Below are positions 15,995 through 27,549 of a DNA stretch of 64,000 nt, piece by piece; position 1 is the stretch's first letter; the number at the start of each line of letters is the position of its first letter. The notes under the pieces are model-generated. The model had not been told where the DNA came from, made no database searches, and saw only the letters and a list, made by a program, of their open reading frames with translations. A program made the translations under genes and the position numbers. This DNA is from Anaerosalibacter massiliensis (GTDB taxonomy: Bacteria > Bacillota > Clostridia > Tissierellales > Sporanaerobacteraceae), in NCBI GenBank assembly GCA_000751555.1, contig CCEZ01000007.1, positions 62,001 to 126,000 of the forward strand, in the 5' to 3' direction.

Positions 15995-16057
15995 TCAAAA
16001 ATAAAAATAGATGGCTGTCTTTTGCCATATTTAGTGTCAAAAATCAAAGCCATCTAT
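15995..16057 (-). terminator. Terminator of the guaBA operon
   Basis: ATAGATGGCT (16007-16016) and AGCCATCTAT (16048-16057) pair across a 31-base loop. On the minus strand the stem is followed by a run of T (TTTTTATTTTT), 55 bases after the guaA stop. Confidence 0.75.
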
Positions 16058-16112
16058 CTTAATTTAACCTACAATTTAAATTCTACAAGCCTTTAAAAAT
16101 ACAGCTTTATAC

Positions 16113-17396
16113 CTATTCCCACTCAATAGTAGATGGTGGTTTGCTAGTTATATCGTAGACTACTCTGTTTACATGGTCTACTTCATTTACTATTCTATTA
16201 GATATTTTTTCAAGGACTTCTAGTGGTATTTTTGCCCATTGTGCAGTCATACCATCTATACTATATACTGCTCTTAAACCTATAGTATAGTTATAAGTTC
16301 TCTTTCCTTCATATACTCCTACACTCTTTATATTTGGGAGAATAGCAAAGTATTGCCATATTTCCTTATGAAGACCTGCTTTTTTAATTTCATCTCTAAA
16401 AACATAATCTGCTTCTCTTACAATTTCAAGTTTTTCTTCTGTTATTTCGCCTAGAACTCTAACACCTAGTCCAGGTCCAGGGAAAGGCTGTCTATTTACA
16501 GCTTCTTCCGGAATACCTAATATAGTGCCTACTTCCCTCACTTCATCTTTAAATAATTGTCTTAAAGGCTCTACTAATTCAAAGTTTACATCCTCTGGAA
16601 GTCCTCCAACATTGTGATGACTTTTAACAACTGCATTTTCATCGCCACCACTTTCTATTACATCTGGATATATTGTACCTTGAACTAAATAATCTATATC
16701 ATTTAGTTTGCTTTGTTCTTCTTCAAATACTCTTATAAATTCTTCTCCAATTATTTTTCTTTTCTTCTCCGGATCTGTTACTCCTTTAAGTTTATTTAAA
16801 AATCTATCTTTTGCATCTACAGTTATTAAATTCATATTATATTTCTCTCTAAAAAAACTTTCTACTTCTTCAAACTCATTTTTTCTGAGAAGACCATGAT
16901 CTACAAAAACACATGTTAGATTATCTCCTATAGCCTCATGAACTAATACAGCTGCTACAGAAGAGTCAACTCCTCCTGACAAGGCACATATAGCTTTTCC
17001 ATTTCCTATTTGTTCTTTTATTCCTTTTATAGATTTATCAACAAAATCTTTCATATCCCAATAAGGTTTTACCTTACATTCTTCAAATAGAAAATCCTTT
17101 ATTATTTTTTTAGTATCATCATTATAAGATTCATTTTCATAGGTTTTTATATTATATTTTTCACTTAAAAGATTATTTTTAGAGTCTAACCCTATTATAC
17201 CTATGCCTAGATTAAAAATTTCTTTATTAACCTCTTCTTTTGCATTTCCTGTAAAGATTATTCCTTGAGGATTTTTTTCCTTTATTTTTTCCATTGAAAT
17301 ATCATAAGGATATATTTCACAATATACTTTAGATTCTCTAACGATTCTACCTGCAATTCTGCTACATTTTCCACCAAAGTCTAATATCAGTATCAA
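16113..17396 (-). CDS. guaA: GMP synthase with a shrunken, catalytically dead glutaminase domain
   Basis: The C-terminal ~300 residues are a complete GMP synthase ATP-pyrophosphatase and dimerisation region: P-loop SGGVDSS at 140-146, [26 protein letters not shown] and the end STIEWE. It turns XMP into GMP using ATP. The N-terminal amidotransferase domain, normally ~190 residues, is only ~105 here. The beginning (LILDFGG, YPYDIS, GIIFTG) is recognisable, but the cysteine nucleophile motif GICYGMQ is replaced by GLDSKNN (69-75) and the catalytic His/Glu region is absent. Total length is 427 instead of ~510. It should use free ammonia. The TTG start at 17396 follows GGAGG. It is 18 bases after guaB, hence an operon. 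Confidence 0.93.
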   Translation of the reverse strand: MILILDFGGKCSRIAGRIVRESKVYCEIYPYDISMEKIKEKNPQGIIFTGNAKEEVNKEIFNLGIGIIGLDSKNNLLSEKYNIKTYENESYNDDTKKIIKDFLFEECKVKPYWDMKDFVDKSIKGIKEQIGNGKAICALSGGVDSSVAAVLVHEAIGDNLTCVFVDHGLLRKNEFEEVESFFREKYNMNLITVDAKDRFLNKLKGVTDPEKKRKIIGEEFIRVFEEEQSKLNDIDYLVQGTIYPDVIESGGDENAVVKSHHNVGGLPEDVNFELVEPLRQLFKDEVREVGTILGIPEEAVNRQPFPGPGLGVRVLGEITEEKLEIVREADYVFRDEIKKAGLHKEIWQYFAILPNIKSVGVYEGKRTYNYTIGLRAVYSIDGMTAQWAKIPLEVLEKISNRIVNEVDHVNRVVYDITSKPPSTIEWE

Positions 17397-17414
17397 ATTT
17401 AAGCCTCCTTTTAA

Positions 17415-18866
<1,452 letters not shown>

Positions 18867-18958
18867 TTAAACTCCTCCTCTTTTTTTATTATTTACAGTA
18901 TACCACAACAGTTTTAAATTTCCCCATATGAAACTAATATATTAATGTTTTTCTTTAT

Positions 18959-18987
18959 AAATTAACAAAGATTAGGGCATATGTCAA
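18959..18987 (-). promoter_or_regulatory. Promoter upstream of guaB
   Basis: A perfect TTGACA on the minus strand (18987-18982) is followed after 17 bases by TAATTT (18964-18959), about 90 bases before guaB. The -10 is a poor match. A second weak possibility is TATACT close to the start codon. Confidence 0.4.
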
Positions 18988-19015
18988 GAAGTTTATTATT
19001 GAAATAAATACAAAA

Positions 19016-19039
19016 AAGAAGATGATTTATCATCTTCTT
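19016..19039 (-). terminator. Terminator after the coiled-coil pseudogene
   Basis: AAGAAGATGA and TCATCTTCTT form a perfect 10-bp stem with a TTTA loop, followed on the minus strand by TTTTTTGTATTT. Confidence 0.8.
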
Positions 19040-19118
19040 AAAGAAACAAATTGCTCCTTTGAACTCTTCCTACACTTAATTTTTAACAAAAGCTTAAAGC
19101 AAAGGGCTTAAATAAGCA

Positions 19119-19510
19119 TTATATAATAGATTTCAGCCTTATTATCTCATTCCAATTACGGGTAATTGCTGTCTCTACTATGCTAATAACTTTCTCTATT
19201 TCTTCAACTTTACCTAATAATTTATTTATATCATACTTTCCATTTTCCTGTTCGGCCTTAACTACATCTAATTTATGCTCTAATACTCTTAATATCTGTC
19301 ATTGTTCATTTAATGTTAGCTTTATTCCATCTACATCACCTTTTACTCCTATCATGTCTGCTTTCAATACTAATACATCATCTTTTATTCCCGTCAATCT
19401 GTTTTCAAGCCTGATACATCATCTTTCAGCCCATCCATACCTTTTTTCACTAGTTCTAGTTCCTCTCTTACAATTTTCCTCATTGCCACAAGTAGTTCTT
19501 TATTATCCAT
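19119..19510 (-). pseudogene. Frameshifted coiled-coil protein gene
   Basis: ATG 19510 has a GGAGAG site and opens MDNKELLVAMRKIVREELEL, then repeated heptad units (GMDGLKDDVSGLK, GIKDDVLVLKADM, GVKGDVDGIK). One base change of frame occurs near 19398 and an in-frame TGA after TLNEQ; the rest continues ILRVLEHKLDVVKAE to NWNEIIRLKSII and TAA. Repaired, it would be ~130 residues, nearly all coiled coil, like small proteins common in clostridial prophages and plasmids. Function unknown. Confidence 0.65.
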
Positions 19511-19582
19511 TTTAAATCTCTCCAGAATTTCTTTATATTAATTATATATCATTAACTTGCCACTAGCAAGAAAAGATAATCT

Positions 19583-19620
19583 AAAAGAAGGTATATTCAT
19601 ATATGAATATACCTTCTTTT
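19583..19620. terminator. Strong bidirectional terminator
   Basis: A perfect 19-bp palindromic stem (AAAAGAAGGTATATTCATA and its complement, 19583-19601 and 19602-19620) with T-rich sequence after it. It ends the sigma-factor operon, whose last gene stops at 19662. Confidence 0.85.
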
Positions 19621-19661
19621 TATATAGGCTTTCTGGAAGGAGGCCTATTAATTTAGGGCTT

Positions 19662-20588
19662 CTATTCTAATACATTTACTTCTACTTCGCCACTACTTAA
19701 AATATATATATTATTTTTTCCATCTCCATAATTCAGTTCTCCTTTAACTTTTTCCGTATCTTCTATTTCATTTTTTGTTTCTGTAGTTTTCCATTGAGCA
19801 TTTCCAATTAAACTATGACTATCATGTACTAAAGCTTCTATCCTTGCATTTATACTTTTTTTCAATCTAATTTTAACTCTACCAATATCATCTATAATCC
19901 AATCATTACTCACATTATCTAATGCTAAATCTAAGCTCTCTCCTTGACCTTTAATCTCAACTTTTTTATCCTCTGGTATTGAAAGATTAAAATCATAAGG
20001 TGAGAAATTATTATATCTATTATTATGAATAGATGTATCTGGAAATGAAATATATAAAGTATTTCCTGATTCCTTTGCATTAATATATTTATCATTCAAA
20101 AGATTTTTAGCTTTTTCTTTATTTTCAGCTATTATATCTGCTGAACCTGAAAAAACTATTTTATTATTTTTTTCAGAACTCATATTTAAATTACAATGTC
20201 TAGGTGTATCTATAATTATTTTTTCAATGTTTTTATTAATCTCAATTTCTTCATAAGGTATTTCAAATGTAAAAGTTTCGGCAGAAATCATTGAACTTAC
20301 TTTAGATATTATACCTGTTTCCATTAAACCATATATCCCTAAATTTATGATTACTATTAATAATACAATGAATATACTAAAAACATCATATTTTATATTT
20401 ATGTCTTCTTCCTTATATTTATAACTATGCCAAAGAATTTCACCACCTATTAAGAATAATATTATAGGCCAAAACTTAATTGATAAGTTTATAGCTGATA
20501 CTTTGTTTATCTGAGCTATAAATATGAGAACTCCAAAGGCAACTAGAACAATCCCCATAGAAATTGTTCCTACTCTTCTTTTTTTCAT
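19662..20588 (-). CDS. Membrane protein with LiaF/DUF5668-like helices and an adhesin-like beta domain
   Basis: A 308-residue protein. Four hydrophobic segments lie in the first ~95 residues: GTISMGIVLVAFGVLIFIAQ, the SIKFWPIILFLIGGEILW unit typical of DUF5668/LiaF-like proteins, and a third around 70-90. Residues ~100-308 form a soluble beta-rich domain like the DUF4097 'putative adhesin' fold, ending GEVEVNVLE. It is the last gene of a four-gene operon headed by an ECF sigma factor, and overlaps its upstream neighbour by four bases. In other Firmicutes such proteins belong to envelope-stress circuits. The exact role here is an inference from context. Confidence 0.65.
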   Translation of the reverse strand: MKKRRVGTISMGIVLVAFGVLIFIAQINKVSAINLSIKFWPIILFLIGGEILWHSYKYKEEDINIKYDVFSIFIVLLIVIINLGIYGLMETGIISKVSSMISAETFTFEIPYEEIEINKNIEKIIIDTPRHCNLNMSSEKNNKIVFSGSADIIAENKEKAKNLLNDKYINAKESGNTLYISFPDTSIHNNRYNNFSPYDFNLSIPEDKKVEIKGQGESLDLALDNVSNDWIIDDIGRVKIRLKKSINARIEALVHDSHSLIGNAQWKTTETKNEIEDTEKVKGELNYGDGKNNIYILSSGEVEVNVLE

Positions 20589-21379
20589 TCCTCATCCTCC
20601 TCACTATGATTATTTTCTGCATCTTCATTATTAGATTCTTTTTGTATTTTCTTGTTTTTAGCTAATAGTTTAATTCCTCCAACAATAAATATTATAGATA
20701 CAATAGAAGTTTGAATATAGTTGCGTATTTCATAGTCTATGAAAGGATATACAATACGTTCAATAATAACTATAATCCCTATAACAATAAGTCCCCAGCC
20801 TATCCACTCTGATTTTATATTTGGCAAAGTAAATGAATTGTCTTCGCTTTCCAGACCATTGTCATCAACTAAATGGAAGGCATCAAAAAAACTATAAAAC
20901 CAAATTATAGGTAGTACAAATAAGAATAAACTTACTCCTAACCACCCCATAAAAAATACAGTGAAGAAAAAACTTCCCATGATCAATAATCCTTTTTTCT
21001 GATATCCTAGATACATATGACCTGCACCAGGTATTATAGATAGTGCTAAAGCAATTGCTTTTTTATTTGACTCTTTTATTTGATCTGGATTTTTATATTC
21101 CATTCCTTCTACCCCATTATTATATTCCATAGAAATATGTTTTTTCCTTAAAGAAAAAGCATCTATCAATCCAATAAGCCATAATATCGGCAATATAAAA
21201 ACTAAAATACTAAAAAAATCACCATTACTTGTTAAAAACACTAATCCTGCCGTTCCTAAAATTACTCCAAAGAAGGTCATAAGAAATACTACTGCTCTAT
21301 CGCTAAACCCTAGATAAAAATGGGATAATCCTGGAACAAAGGACAACACGAAAGTTATAAACTTACTTTTTTCTTTCAT
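20585..21379 (-). CDS. Multi-helix membrane protein with two TM2-like units
   Basis: A 264-residue protein carrying a duplicated motif: FVPGLSHFYLGF at residues ~14-25 and IIPGAGHMYLGY at ~113-124. Each is followed by two hydrophobic helices ending in a DAF (LIDAFSLRKK, FFDAFHLVDD). This PGxGHxYLG pattern marks TM2-like small membrane domains. A fifth and sixth helix occur near 190-230, and the C-terminus is acidic (EESNNEDAENNHSEEDEE-like). It overlaps the anti-sigma gene (ATGA) and the next gene by four bases each, so the proteins are probably made together. Role unknown; likely envelope-related. Confidence 0.65.
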   Translation of the reverse strand: MKEKSKFITFVLSFVPGLSHFYLGFSDRAVVFLMTFFGVILGTAGLVFLTSNGDFFSILVFILPILWLIGLIDAFSLRKKHISMEYNNGVEGMEYKNPDQIKESNKKAIALALSIIPGAGHMYLGYQKKGLLIMGSFFFTVFFMGWLGVSLFLFVLPIIWFYSFFDAFHLVDDNGLESEDNSFTLPNIKSEWIGWGLIVIGIIVIIERIVYPFIDYEIRNYIQTSIVSIIFIVGGIKLLAKNKKIQKESNNEDAENNHSEEDEE

Positions 21380-21870
21380 TTTAATTCCTCCTTACCATTT
21401 AAAAATTGGAATTCATTTATAAAATTTGATGTCTTATTTACTATTTTCTCAGACATATTAAAAACTATATTTGGTACATTTAATTTTTCTTTATTAACAG
21501 CTGAATTAGCAACTTGAGGCAATGTATCAACTAAATTGCTAAAAAAACCTCCCCAAGTTAAAATAATAGCTACTGCAGCTACCGCTACATAATATCCAAA
21601 TATATTTTTAAATGTCATATTAGATTTTTGCTTATTAGTCATTATCTTATATTTAGTTCTTTGTACATTATCCACTACAGAGCTAGTAAAGTTTAATGGA
21701 ATAATTTCTTCTGCTCCATTTATTTCTTTATTATCTATGAGAGAAAGAAAAGTGTCCATACAGTCATCACATTCATAAAGATGTTCCTCCATTTTTTCGA
21801 GTTTTTGTTCTGGAAGAATCTTTTCCTTATAAAAAATCCATTCTAATTCATCATAATGTTTCACTTTCAT
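21376..21870 (-). CDS. Anti-sigma factor with zinc-binding anti-sigma motif
   Basis: A 164-residue single-pass protein. His30, Cys34 and Cys37 form the HxxxCxxC zinc-binding anti-sigma pattern in EEHLYECDDC. A transmembrane helix lies about residues 90-108 (YYVAVAAVAIILTWGGFF), and residues 110-164 would be outside. It overlaps the sigma-factor gene by 20 bases, the standard arrangement for a membrane anti-sigma factor that holds its partner until an envelope signal releases it. Confidence 0.82.
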   Translation of the reverse strand: MKVKHYDELEWIFYKEKILPEQKLEKMEEHLYECDDCMDTFLSLIDNKEINGAEEIIPLNFTSSVVDNVQRTKYKIMTNKQKSNMTFKNIFGYYVAVAAVAIILTWGGFFSNLVDTLPQVANSAVNKEKLNVPNIVFNMSEKIVNKTSNFINEFQFLNGKEELK

Positions 21871-22414
21871 CCCTCCATTTCTCTCTTAGCATATTACGCC
21901 CTCTGTAAAGTCTGGAAGCTATAGTCTTTACAGTAGTACCTTCTTCTCTAGCAATTTCTTCATAAGACTTATCTTCAAAATAAAATTTTATAATTGCATT
22001 TTCATATATAGTAGGCATGGATTTACACAATCTATTTATTTTTGCCTGATTCTCTTTCTGAATCAATATATCTTCTGGAGTTTCATAATTATTAAATTTT
22101 TCTCTATACATTACATCTTCCGTATTTTCTACTATCTCTTCTTTATATTTACTTCTCTTTTTTCTTTTCCAATCAATAGATTTATTTGCAGCAATTTTGC
22201 CAATCCATCCTTTTAAATTATCCATTTTAAAATTTGGAAGAGAAATATAGACTTGTAAAAAAACTTCTTGAGCTATGTTTTCTGCTTCATTATGATCTTT
22301 AATAAAATTTAAAATAATAGCAAATACATAACCTTTATAAATATCTACTATTTTAGCAAATGCATCATCATTACCTAGTAAAGTTTGTTCTACCAAATTT
22401 TTCTCCCAATCCAT
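21851..22414 (-). CDS. ECF-type RNA polymerase sigma factor (SigW-like)
   Basis: A 187-residue group 4 sigma factor with only regions 2 and 4. Region 2 covers about residues 20-85 (DHNEAENIAQEVFLQVY and NLKGWIGKIAANKSIDWKR), region 4 about 125-180 (FYFEDKSYEEIAREEGTTVKTIASRLYRG-type helix-turn-helix). It heads an overlapping operon with an anti-sigma factor and two membrane proteins. Such units respond to cell envelope stress and usually autoregulate. The promoter region has TATAAT-like and CGT-like elements near 22450, but I could not fix an ECF-type promoter. Confidence 0.9.
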   Translation of the reverse strand: MDWEKNLVEQTLLGNDDAFAKIVDIYKGYVFAIILNFIKDHNEAENIAQEVFLQVYISLPNFKMDNLKGWIGKIAANKSIDWKRKKRSKYKEEIVENTEDVMYREKFNNYETPEDILIQKENQAKINRLCKSMPTIYENAIIKFYFEDKSYEEIAREEGTTVKTIASRLYRGRNMLREKWRDESETL

Positions 22415-22486
22415 ACCTCCCCTCCTCTCCTCTATTAATTATAACGAAAGAAAAAATAAAAATCCTGCAAAAAATAAAAATAATTT

Positions 22487-22522
22487 AAAATGGCAAACTC
22501 TTTGTAAAGAGTTTGCCATTTT
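22487..22522 (-). terminator. Terminator of the polysaccharide deacetylase gene
   Basis: Two perfect 17-base arms (22487-22503 and 22506-22522, core GGCAAACTCTTT) form a long stem followed on the minus strand by a T-rich run. It separates this gene from the sigma-factor operon. Confidence 0.85.
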
Positions 22523-22542
22523 AATAAGACAAAAAATTATTT

Positions 22543-23403
22543 CTAATTTATTAAAAGTTGATTTAATTTTTTATGACTAGGTACATTTATTCTTTTAAGT
22601 TCATATAATCCATTAGATATATCTGCATATTTACTTTTTGTAGTAAGGGTTACCTTAAAATTTAAATCTTTTAAAACCCTTTCATTTGTTGAATTATATT
22701 TCCCATAAGGATAAGCATAAACATAAGAATCACATCCTATATTTTCTTTAATAAGTTTCATAACTTGTACTGTATCTTTAGAAAATCTATCATAATGAAG
22801 ATCCTCATCTTCTCTACTCATTGGAAGTACCCCTACTCCATGCTTAGAATTTTCTTTATAATTATGAAGATCATAAGAATGAGGCTGTATTTCTACAATT
22901 CCACTCTCATACATTTCTTTTCCTTCTTTCCAAGTGAAATAAGAGTACCTAGTGTCATTATTAAAATTCCTTATTCCTATTCTAGAACCTATGGTGAATA
23001 TAGTAGCTTTCATATTGTTTTTTCTAAGTACAGGATAGGCATATTTATAATTATCTTCAAGTCCATCATCAAAAGTTATTATTACAGGTTTCTCTGGTAG
23101 GCTTGTCCCATTTTCTTCATAACTAACTAATTCATTGAAAAATATAGGTGTATATCTATTATCCTTTAAATATTTCATATCTTCTTCAAATCTTTTATTA
23201 GTTATTGTTATTTTATTAACCTCTACTCCTTCTTTTCCAACATGATGATACATTAATATAGGTATAAGTTTTTTCTTATCTACTAAAGAATTTTTTTCTG
23301 AGGAAATCCCCACATTTCCATTTTTTCCAAGGACAATCAACATTATAAACAAAGAAATGGGTATAATATTGAAAAATCTATATACTGTCTTGTTTTTTGC
23401 CAT
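22543..23403 (-). CDS. Polysaccharide deacetylase family protein (membrane-anchored)
   Basis: A 286-residue protein. The ATG at 23403 follows GTAGGAGGAAG and opens MAKNKTVYRFFNIIPISLFIMLIVLG, a signal anchor. The NodB domain covers about residues 85-280: motif 1 is ITFDDG (catalytic Asp and metal-binding Asp) and motif 2 is HSYDLH (two metal-binding His). Such enzymes remove acetyl groups from peptidoglycan or other envelope N-acetylglucosamine polymers outside the membrane and often give lysozyme resistance. It is monocistronic with a strong terminator and lies next to the ECF sigma operon, possibly one of its targets. Confidence 0.85.
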   Translation of the reverse strand: MAKNKTVYRFFNIIPISLFIMLIVLGKNGNVGISSEKNSLVDKKKLIPILMYHHVGKEGVEVNKITITNKRFEEDMKYLKDNRYTPIFFNELVSYEENGTSLPEKPVIITFDDGLEDNYKYAYPVLRKNNMKATIFTIGSRIGIRNFNNDTRYSYFTWKEGKEMYESGIVEIQPHSYDLHNYKENSKHGVGVLPMSREDEDLHYDRFSKDTVQVMKLIKENIGCDSYVYAYPYGKYNSTNERVLKDLNFKVTLTTKSKYADISNGLYELKRINVPSHKKLNQLLIN

Positions 23404-23504
23404 ATTTCTTCCTCCTACATATACTTGATTAATAAATAATAGCATATATTGCTTACAATTTAGTTTAAATTTGGTTACAATTTTGTAAGTTAGGAGAAAA
23501 AAAT

Positions 23505-23989
23505 TACCAACCGCTGTGCTTTTTCACGCTATCCCTAAAGGGATTTAATACTATCCTTATTTATTTATCTTTTTCCCTGTAAAAGGATCTATATATTCTT
23601 TAAAGCTTAATTGATCATAGGCTATATCTTCTTGTAATTGTGTTTGTATATAATTTTCTATTGTTTTTTCCTACAGTACTAACATAATATCCTTTACACC
23701 AAAACCTTCTATCTCCATACTTGTATTTTAAATTTGCATATCTATCAAATATCATTAAACTACTTTTACCTTTTAGATATCTCATAAAACTCTATACACT
23801 TAATTTAGGTAGTATACTGACTAACATATAAATATGCTCTTTACAAGCTTCTGCTTCTATTAACTCTACTCCTTTATATTCACATATTTGATTTAAGTTT
23901 GGTTGGCTAGACCTAAACTTATTATATCACTGGAGGTTTTTTCTGCTCAACGCTGGAAACTTTTTTGAACCACCCACTTAACGGGTGGT
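23505..23989 (-). mobile_element. IS200/IS605-family relic
   Basis: The relic runs from a right-end-like sequence with the small palindrome ATCCCTAAAGGGAT (23531-23544) to a left-end hairpin ACCACCC/GGGTGGT (23969-23989). Subterminal hairpins rather than inverted repeats are the hallmark of IS200/IS605. Only a broken tnpA is inside; no tnpB. Confidence 0.7.
23557..23900 (-). pseudogene. tnpA: Broken Y1 transposase (TnpA) of IS200/IS605
   Basis: The minus strand encodes ICEYKGVELIEAEACKEHIY (with the HxH-like region altered), then MLVSILPKLSV, a TAG stop, SFMRYLKGKSSLMIFDRY and YGDRRFWCKGYYVSTVG, a frame shift, and the tail NYIQTQLQEDIAYDQ ending DPFTGKKINK. This is clearly TnpA lacking its N-terminus and carrying a stop and a frame shift, so it is inactive. 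Confidence 0.8.
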
Positions 23990-24005
23990 ATTCTTAAACC
24001 AAAAA

Positions 24006-24025
24006 AGAGCCTAGGCTCAGGCTCT
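24006..24025 (-). terminator. Terminator of the 200-residue unknown gene
   Basis: AGAGCCT and AGGCTCT form a 7-bp stem; on the minus strand it is followed by six T. It lies 40 bases after the gene's stop. Confidence 0.75.
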
Positions 24026-24064
24026 AAACATATATTTATTAAACATCATCTCTAAAATATTCTT

Positions 24065-24667
24065 CTAATACTTACTTTTTAAATTAGTAAGTTCAATTTT
24101 ATTTGGATCATCAAACGCTTGTAAAAATCTTATAAAATCATCTGTTACATATTTATAATCAAATTCATTAATGCCTCTATAAATATATAATTCATTTTCT
24201 AGTTCAAATGAATTACTTTGGATTAACCCAGTTATATTATCAATAAATACATATACATATAAAAACTCATATTTGTCCAAACTTACAATAATATTTTCTT
24301 TTTCAGACAAAAATATTTCATCATTTTTATCTGCTTTAGTATTTAAAACAAATTTTGAAAGTTTTATTTTTTTTACATCTAAGTCATATTTTATATATAT
24401 ATCATTTAATTCATTTCTAAATGCCTCTTCATCACCTCCAAATAATACATCTATATCTTCATAAAATTGATATTTCTCTATTTCTTTAGAATCTATATTA
24501 TATACAGAATAATTTTCTTCAAGATAATTTATTATTGAAAGATAATTTTTCTTATTAAATATAATTTTATCAGAATACTTATTTATAGAATTTGCAATTC
24601 TTTTTAAAAACAAATCTTCATGAACTCGAAACTTATCATTATAATTATATTCTTTCATATAAGACAT
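24065..24667 (-). CDS. Unknown acidic protein, 200 residues
   Basis: I do not recognise this protein. It has a strong GGAGGAG site before ATG 24667 and its own terminator, so it is a real gene. The sequence is rich in Asp, Glu, Lys, Tyr and Asn, has no membrane segment or signal peptide, and looks like a mixed alpha/beta cytoplasmic protein with a central stretch FLYVYVFIDNITGLIQSN and a C-terminal helix DDFIRFLQAFDDP. This style resembles small immunity or SMI1-like proteins seen in accessory regions, but no toxin gene is next to it, so that is only a guess. Confidence 0.55.
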   Translation of the reverse strand: MSYMKEYNYNDKFRVHEDLFLKRIANSINKYSDKIIFNKKNYLSIINYLEENYSVYNIDSKEIEKYQFYEDIDVLFGGDEEAFRNELNDIYIKYDLDVKKIKLSKFVLNTKADKNDEIFLSEKENIIVSLDKYEFLYVYVFIDNITGLIQSNSFELENELYIYRGINEFDYKYVTDDFIRFLQAFDDPNKIELTNLKSKY

Positions 24668-24686
24668 GTTTTCTCCTCCTAATTTG

Positions 24687-24727
24687 ATAGAAAAACAGCG
24701 AGAAACATATACTCACTGTTTTTCTAT
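24687..24727 (-). terminator. Terminator of the secreted-protein gene
   Basis: ATAGAAAAACAG (24687-24698) pairs perfectly with CTGTTTTTCTAT (24716-24727), with three more inner pairs (GAG/CTC). Confidence 0.75.
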
Positions 24728-24756
24728 TTATATTTTAAATCTTAATATTAAGTATA

Positions 24757-25314
24757 CTATTTAGGCCATACATTATACCATCTATTATGTGCTATAGCAT
24801 ATTGTCCAGTATGAACCTCAAACCCTCCTGATTTAAATCTTACTTGATAATGTTTTCTATCAGGTAAGCTAATAGTACCTAAACTAACAGTTCCGGCATT
24901 CCTCATACTAAACTTTCGATAATATGCCTTTTCATGTAGTATGTCCCTATTAATTACCCCATCCCTAACTTGAACAACTCCACTAAACAAATGAGCTTGA
25001 TAACGACCAGAAAGCTTAAAATACATCGAAAGCTTATATTTTCCAGATTTGACTTTACTCAAATAAAATTTTACAGAACCTACAGTAGCACCATTGGCAG
25101 AAGTACGTGTTCCTTTTTCAAGTGGTGCACTAACGTTTTGAACTGAATCGTCAATATATAACTCAATTTCTCCTTCATAGTCACCTTTATCATTCAATTT
25201 TAAATCGACGTCTACATACTCATCCATAGCGCTTTCTGCATTAACGGTAGTAATAAAACCAAACACAAATACAATTGATAAAATAAATGAGAAAAATCTC
25301 ATATGTTTCTTCAT
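24757..25314 (-). CDS. Unknown secreted protein, 185 residues
   Basis: ATG 25314 follows GGAGGGGG. The first 27 residues are a clear Sec signal peptide (MKKHMRFFSFILSIVFVFGF, then VNA before ES), so the product is exported. The mature ~158 residues alternate polar and hydrophobic residues, as in a beta sandwich, with KFYLSKVKSGKYKLSMYFKL in the middle and a Trp/Tyr-rich end (HNRWYNVWPK). There are no cysteines in the mature part and no cell wall anchor. Family not recognised. It has its own terminator and no operon partner. Confidence 0.6.
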   Translation of the reverse strand: MKKHMRFFSFILSIVFVFGFITTVNAESAMDEYVDVDLKLNDKGDYEGEIELYIDDSVQNVSAPLEKGTRTSANGATVGSVKFYLSKVKSGKYKLSMYFKLSGRYQAHLFSGVVQVRDGVINRDILHEKAYYRKFSMRNAGTVSLGTISLPDRKHYQVRFKSGGFEVHTGQYAIAHNRWYNVWPK

Positions 25315-25525
25315 AACTATCCCCCTCCTTTAGTAACGTATAAATAGCAATTAAAATAAATAACTACTAATTTTATAAAAAATCCTACTATTGACAAATA
25401 TACCATAATGTGCACCAAATAGCAAAATAGAATCATAATCATATTTTCATAAAAGCAAGATAAAGCCTAAACTTAAGCTCTGTTTTTTATAAATCTAATT
25501 TTATGTATTGATTATATCCTGCACT

Positions 25526-25700
25526 CTACTTATATCTTTCAATAATATATTCCAAATCATCTCTTAACTCATTTTCATTGTTTGTATTTATTAAATCGCC
25601 ATTTTCCATATGATCTAGTTTTGATTGTTTCTGTATCTTTATTAATTCTCCACCAAAAGCTATAAATCCACGATATACTAATTTATACCAAATTATATCA
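25526..25700 (-). pseudogene. C-terminal remnant of an unknown gene
   Basis: In the 572-base gap before groEL, one minus-strand frame reads WYKLVYRGFIAFGGELIKIQ, then HMENGDLINTNNE and RDDLEYIIERYK, ending at TAG 25526. It is open for about 55 codons but has no start codon with a ribosome binding site and meets a stop upstream. It looks like the tail of a lost gene. The rest of the gap (25315-25525 and 25700-25795) shows nothing recognisable. Confidence 0.3.
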
Positions 25701-25795
25701 TATTATAGATATACCTCCAAAAATCTAAAAATCTCAGACACTACACATGGATAATTCACTATATATTATCTTTTATAACACTTTCTCAAAAAAAG

Positions 25796-25833
25796 AAAAT
25801 TGCCAACGGAAAATAGTTCATGTTGGCAATTTT
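25796..25833 (-). terminator. Terminator of groESL
   Basis: AAAATTGCCAAC (25796-25807) pairs with GTTGGCAATTTT (25822-25833), followed on the minus strand by a run of T. It lies 54 bases after groEL. Confidence 0.85.
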
Positions 25834-25886
25834 ATATAATATTCTTTTATAAGCTTGTATTTATCTTAATTTGTAATCATAAAAGA

Positions 25887-27533
<1,647 letters not shown>

Positions 27534-27549
27534 TCACACTCCTTTAATT

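Noticed and set aside
19180-19515. Plus-strand 111-codon frame
   Set aside because: It is antisense to the coiled-coil pseudogene, which has the ribosome binding site and recognisable heptads.
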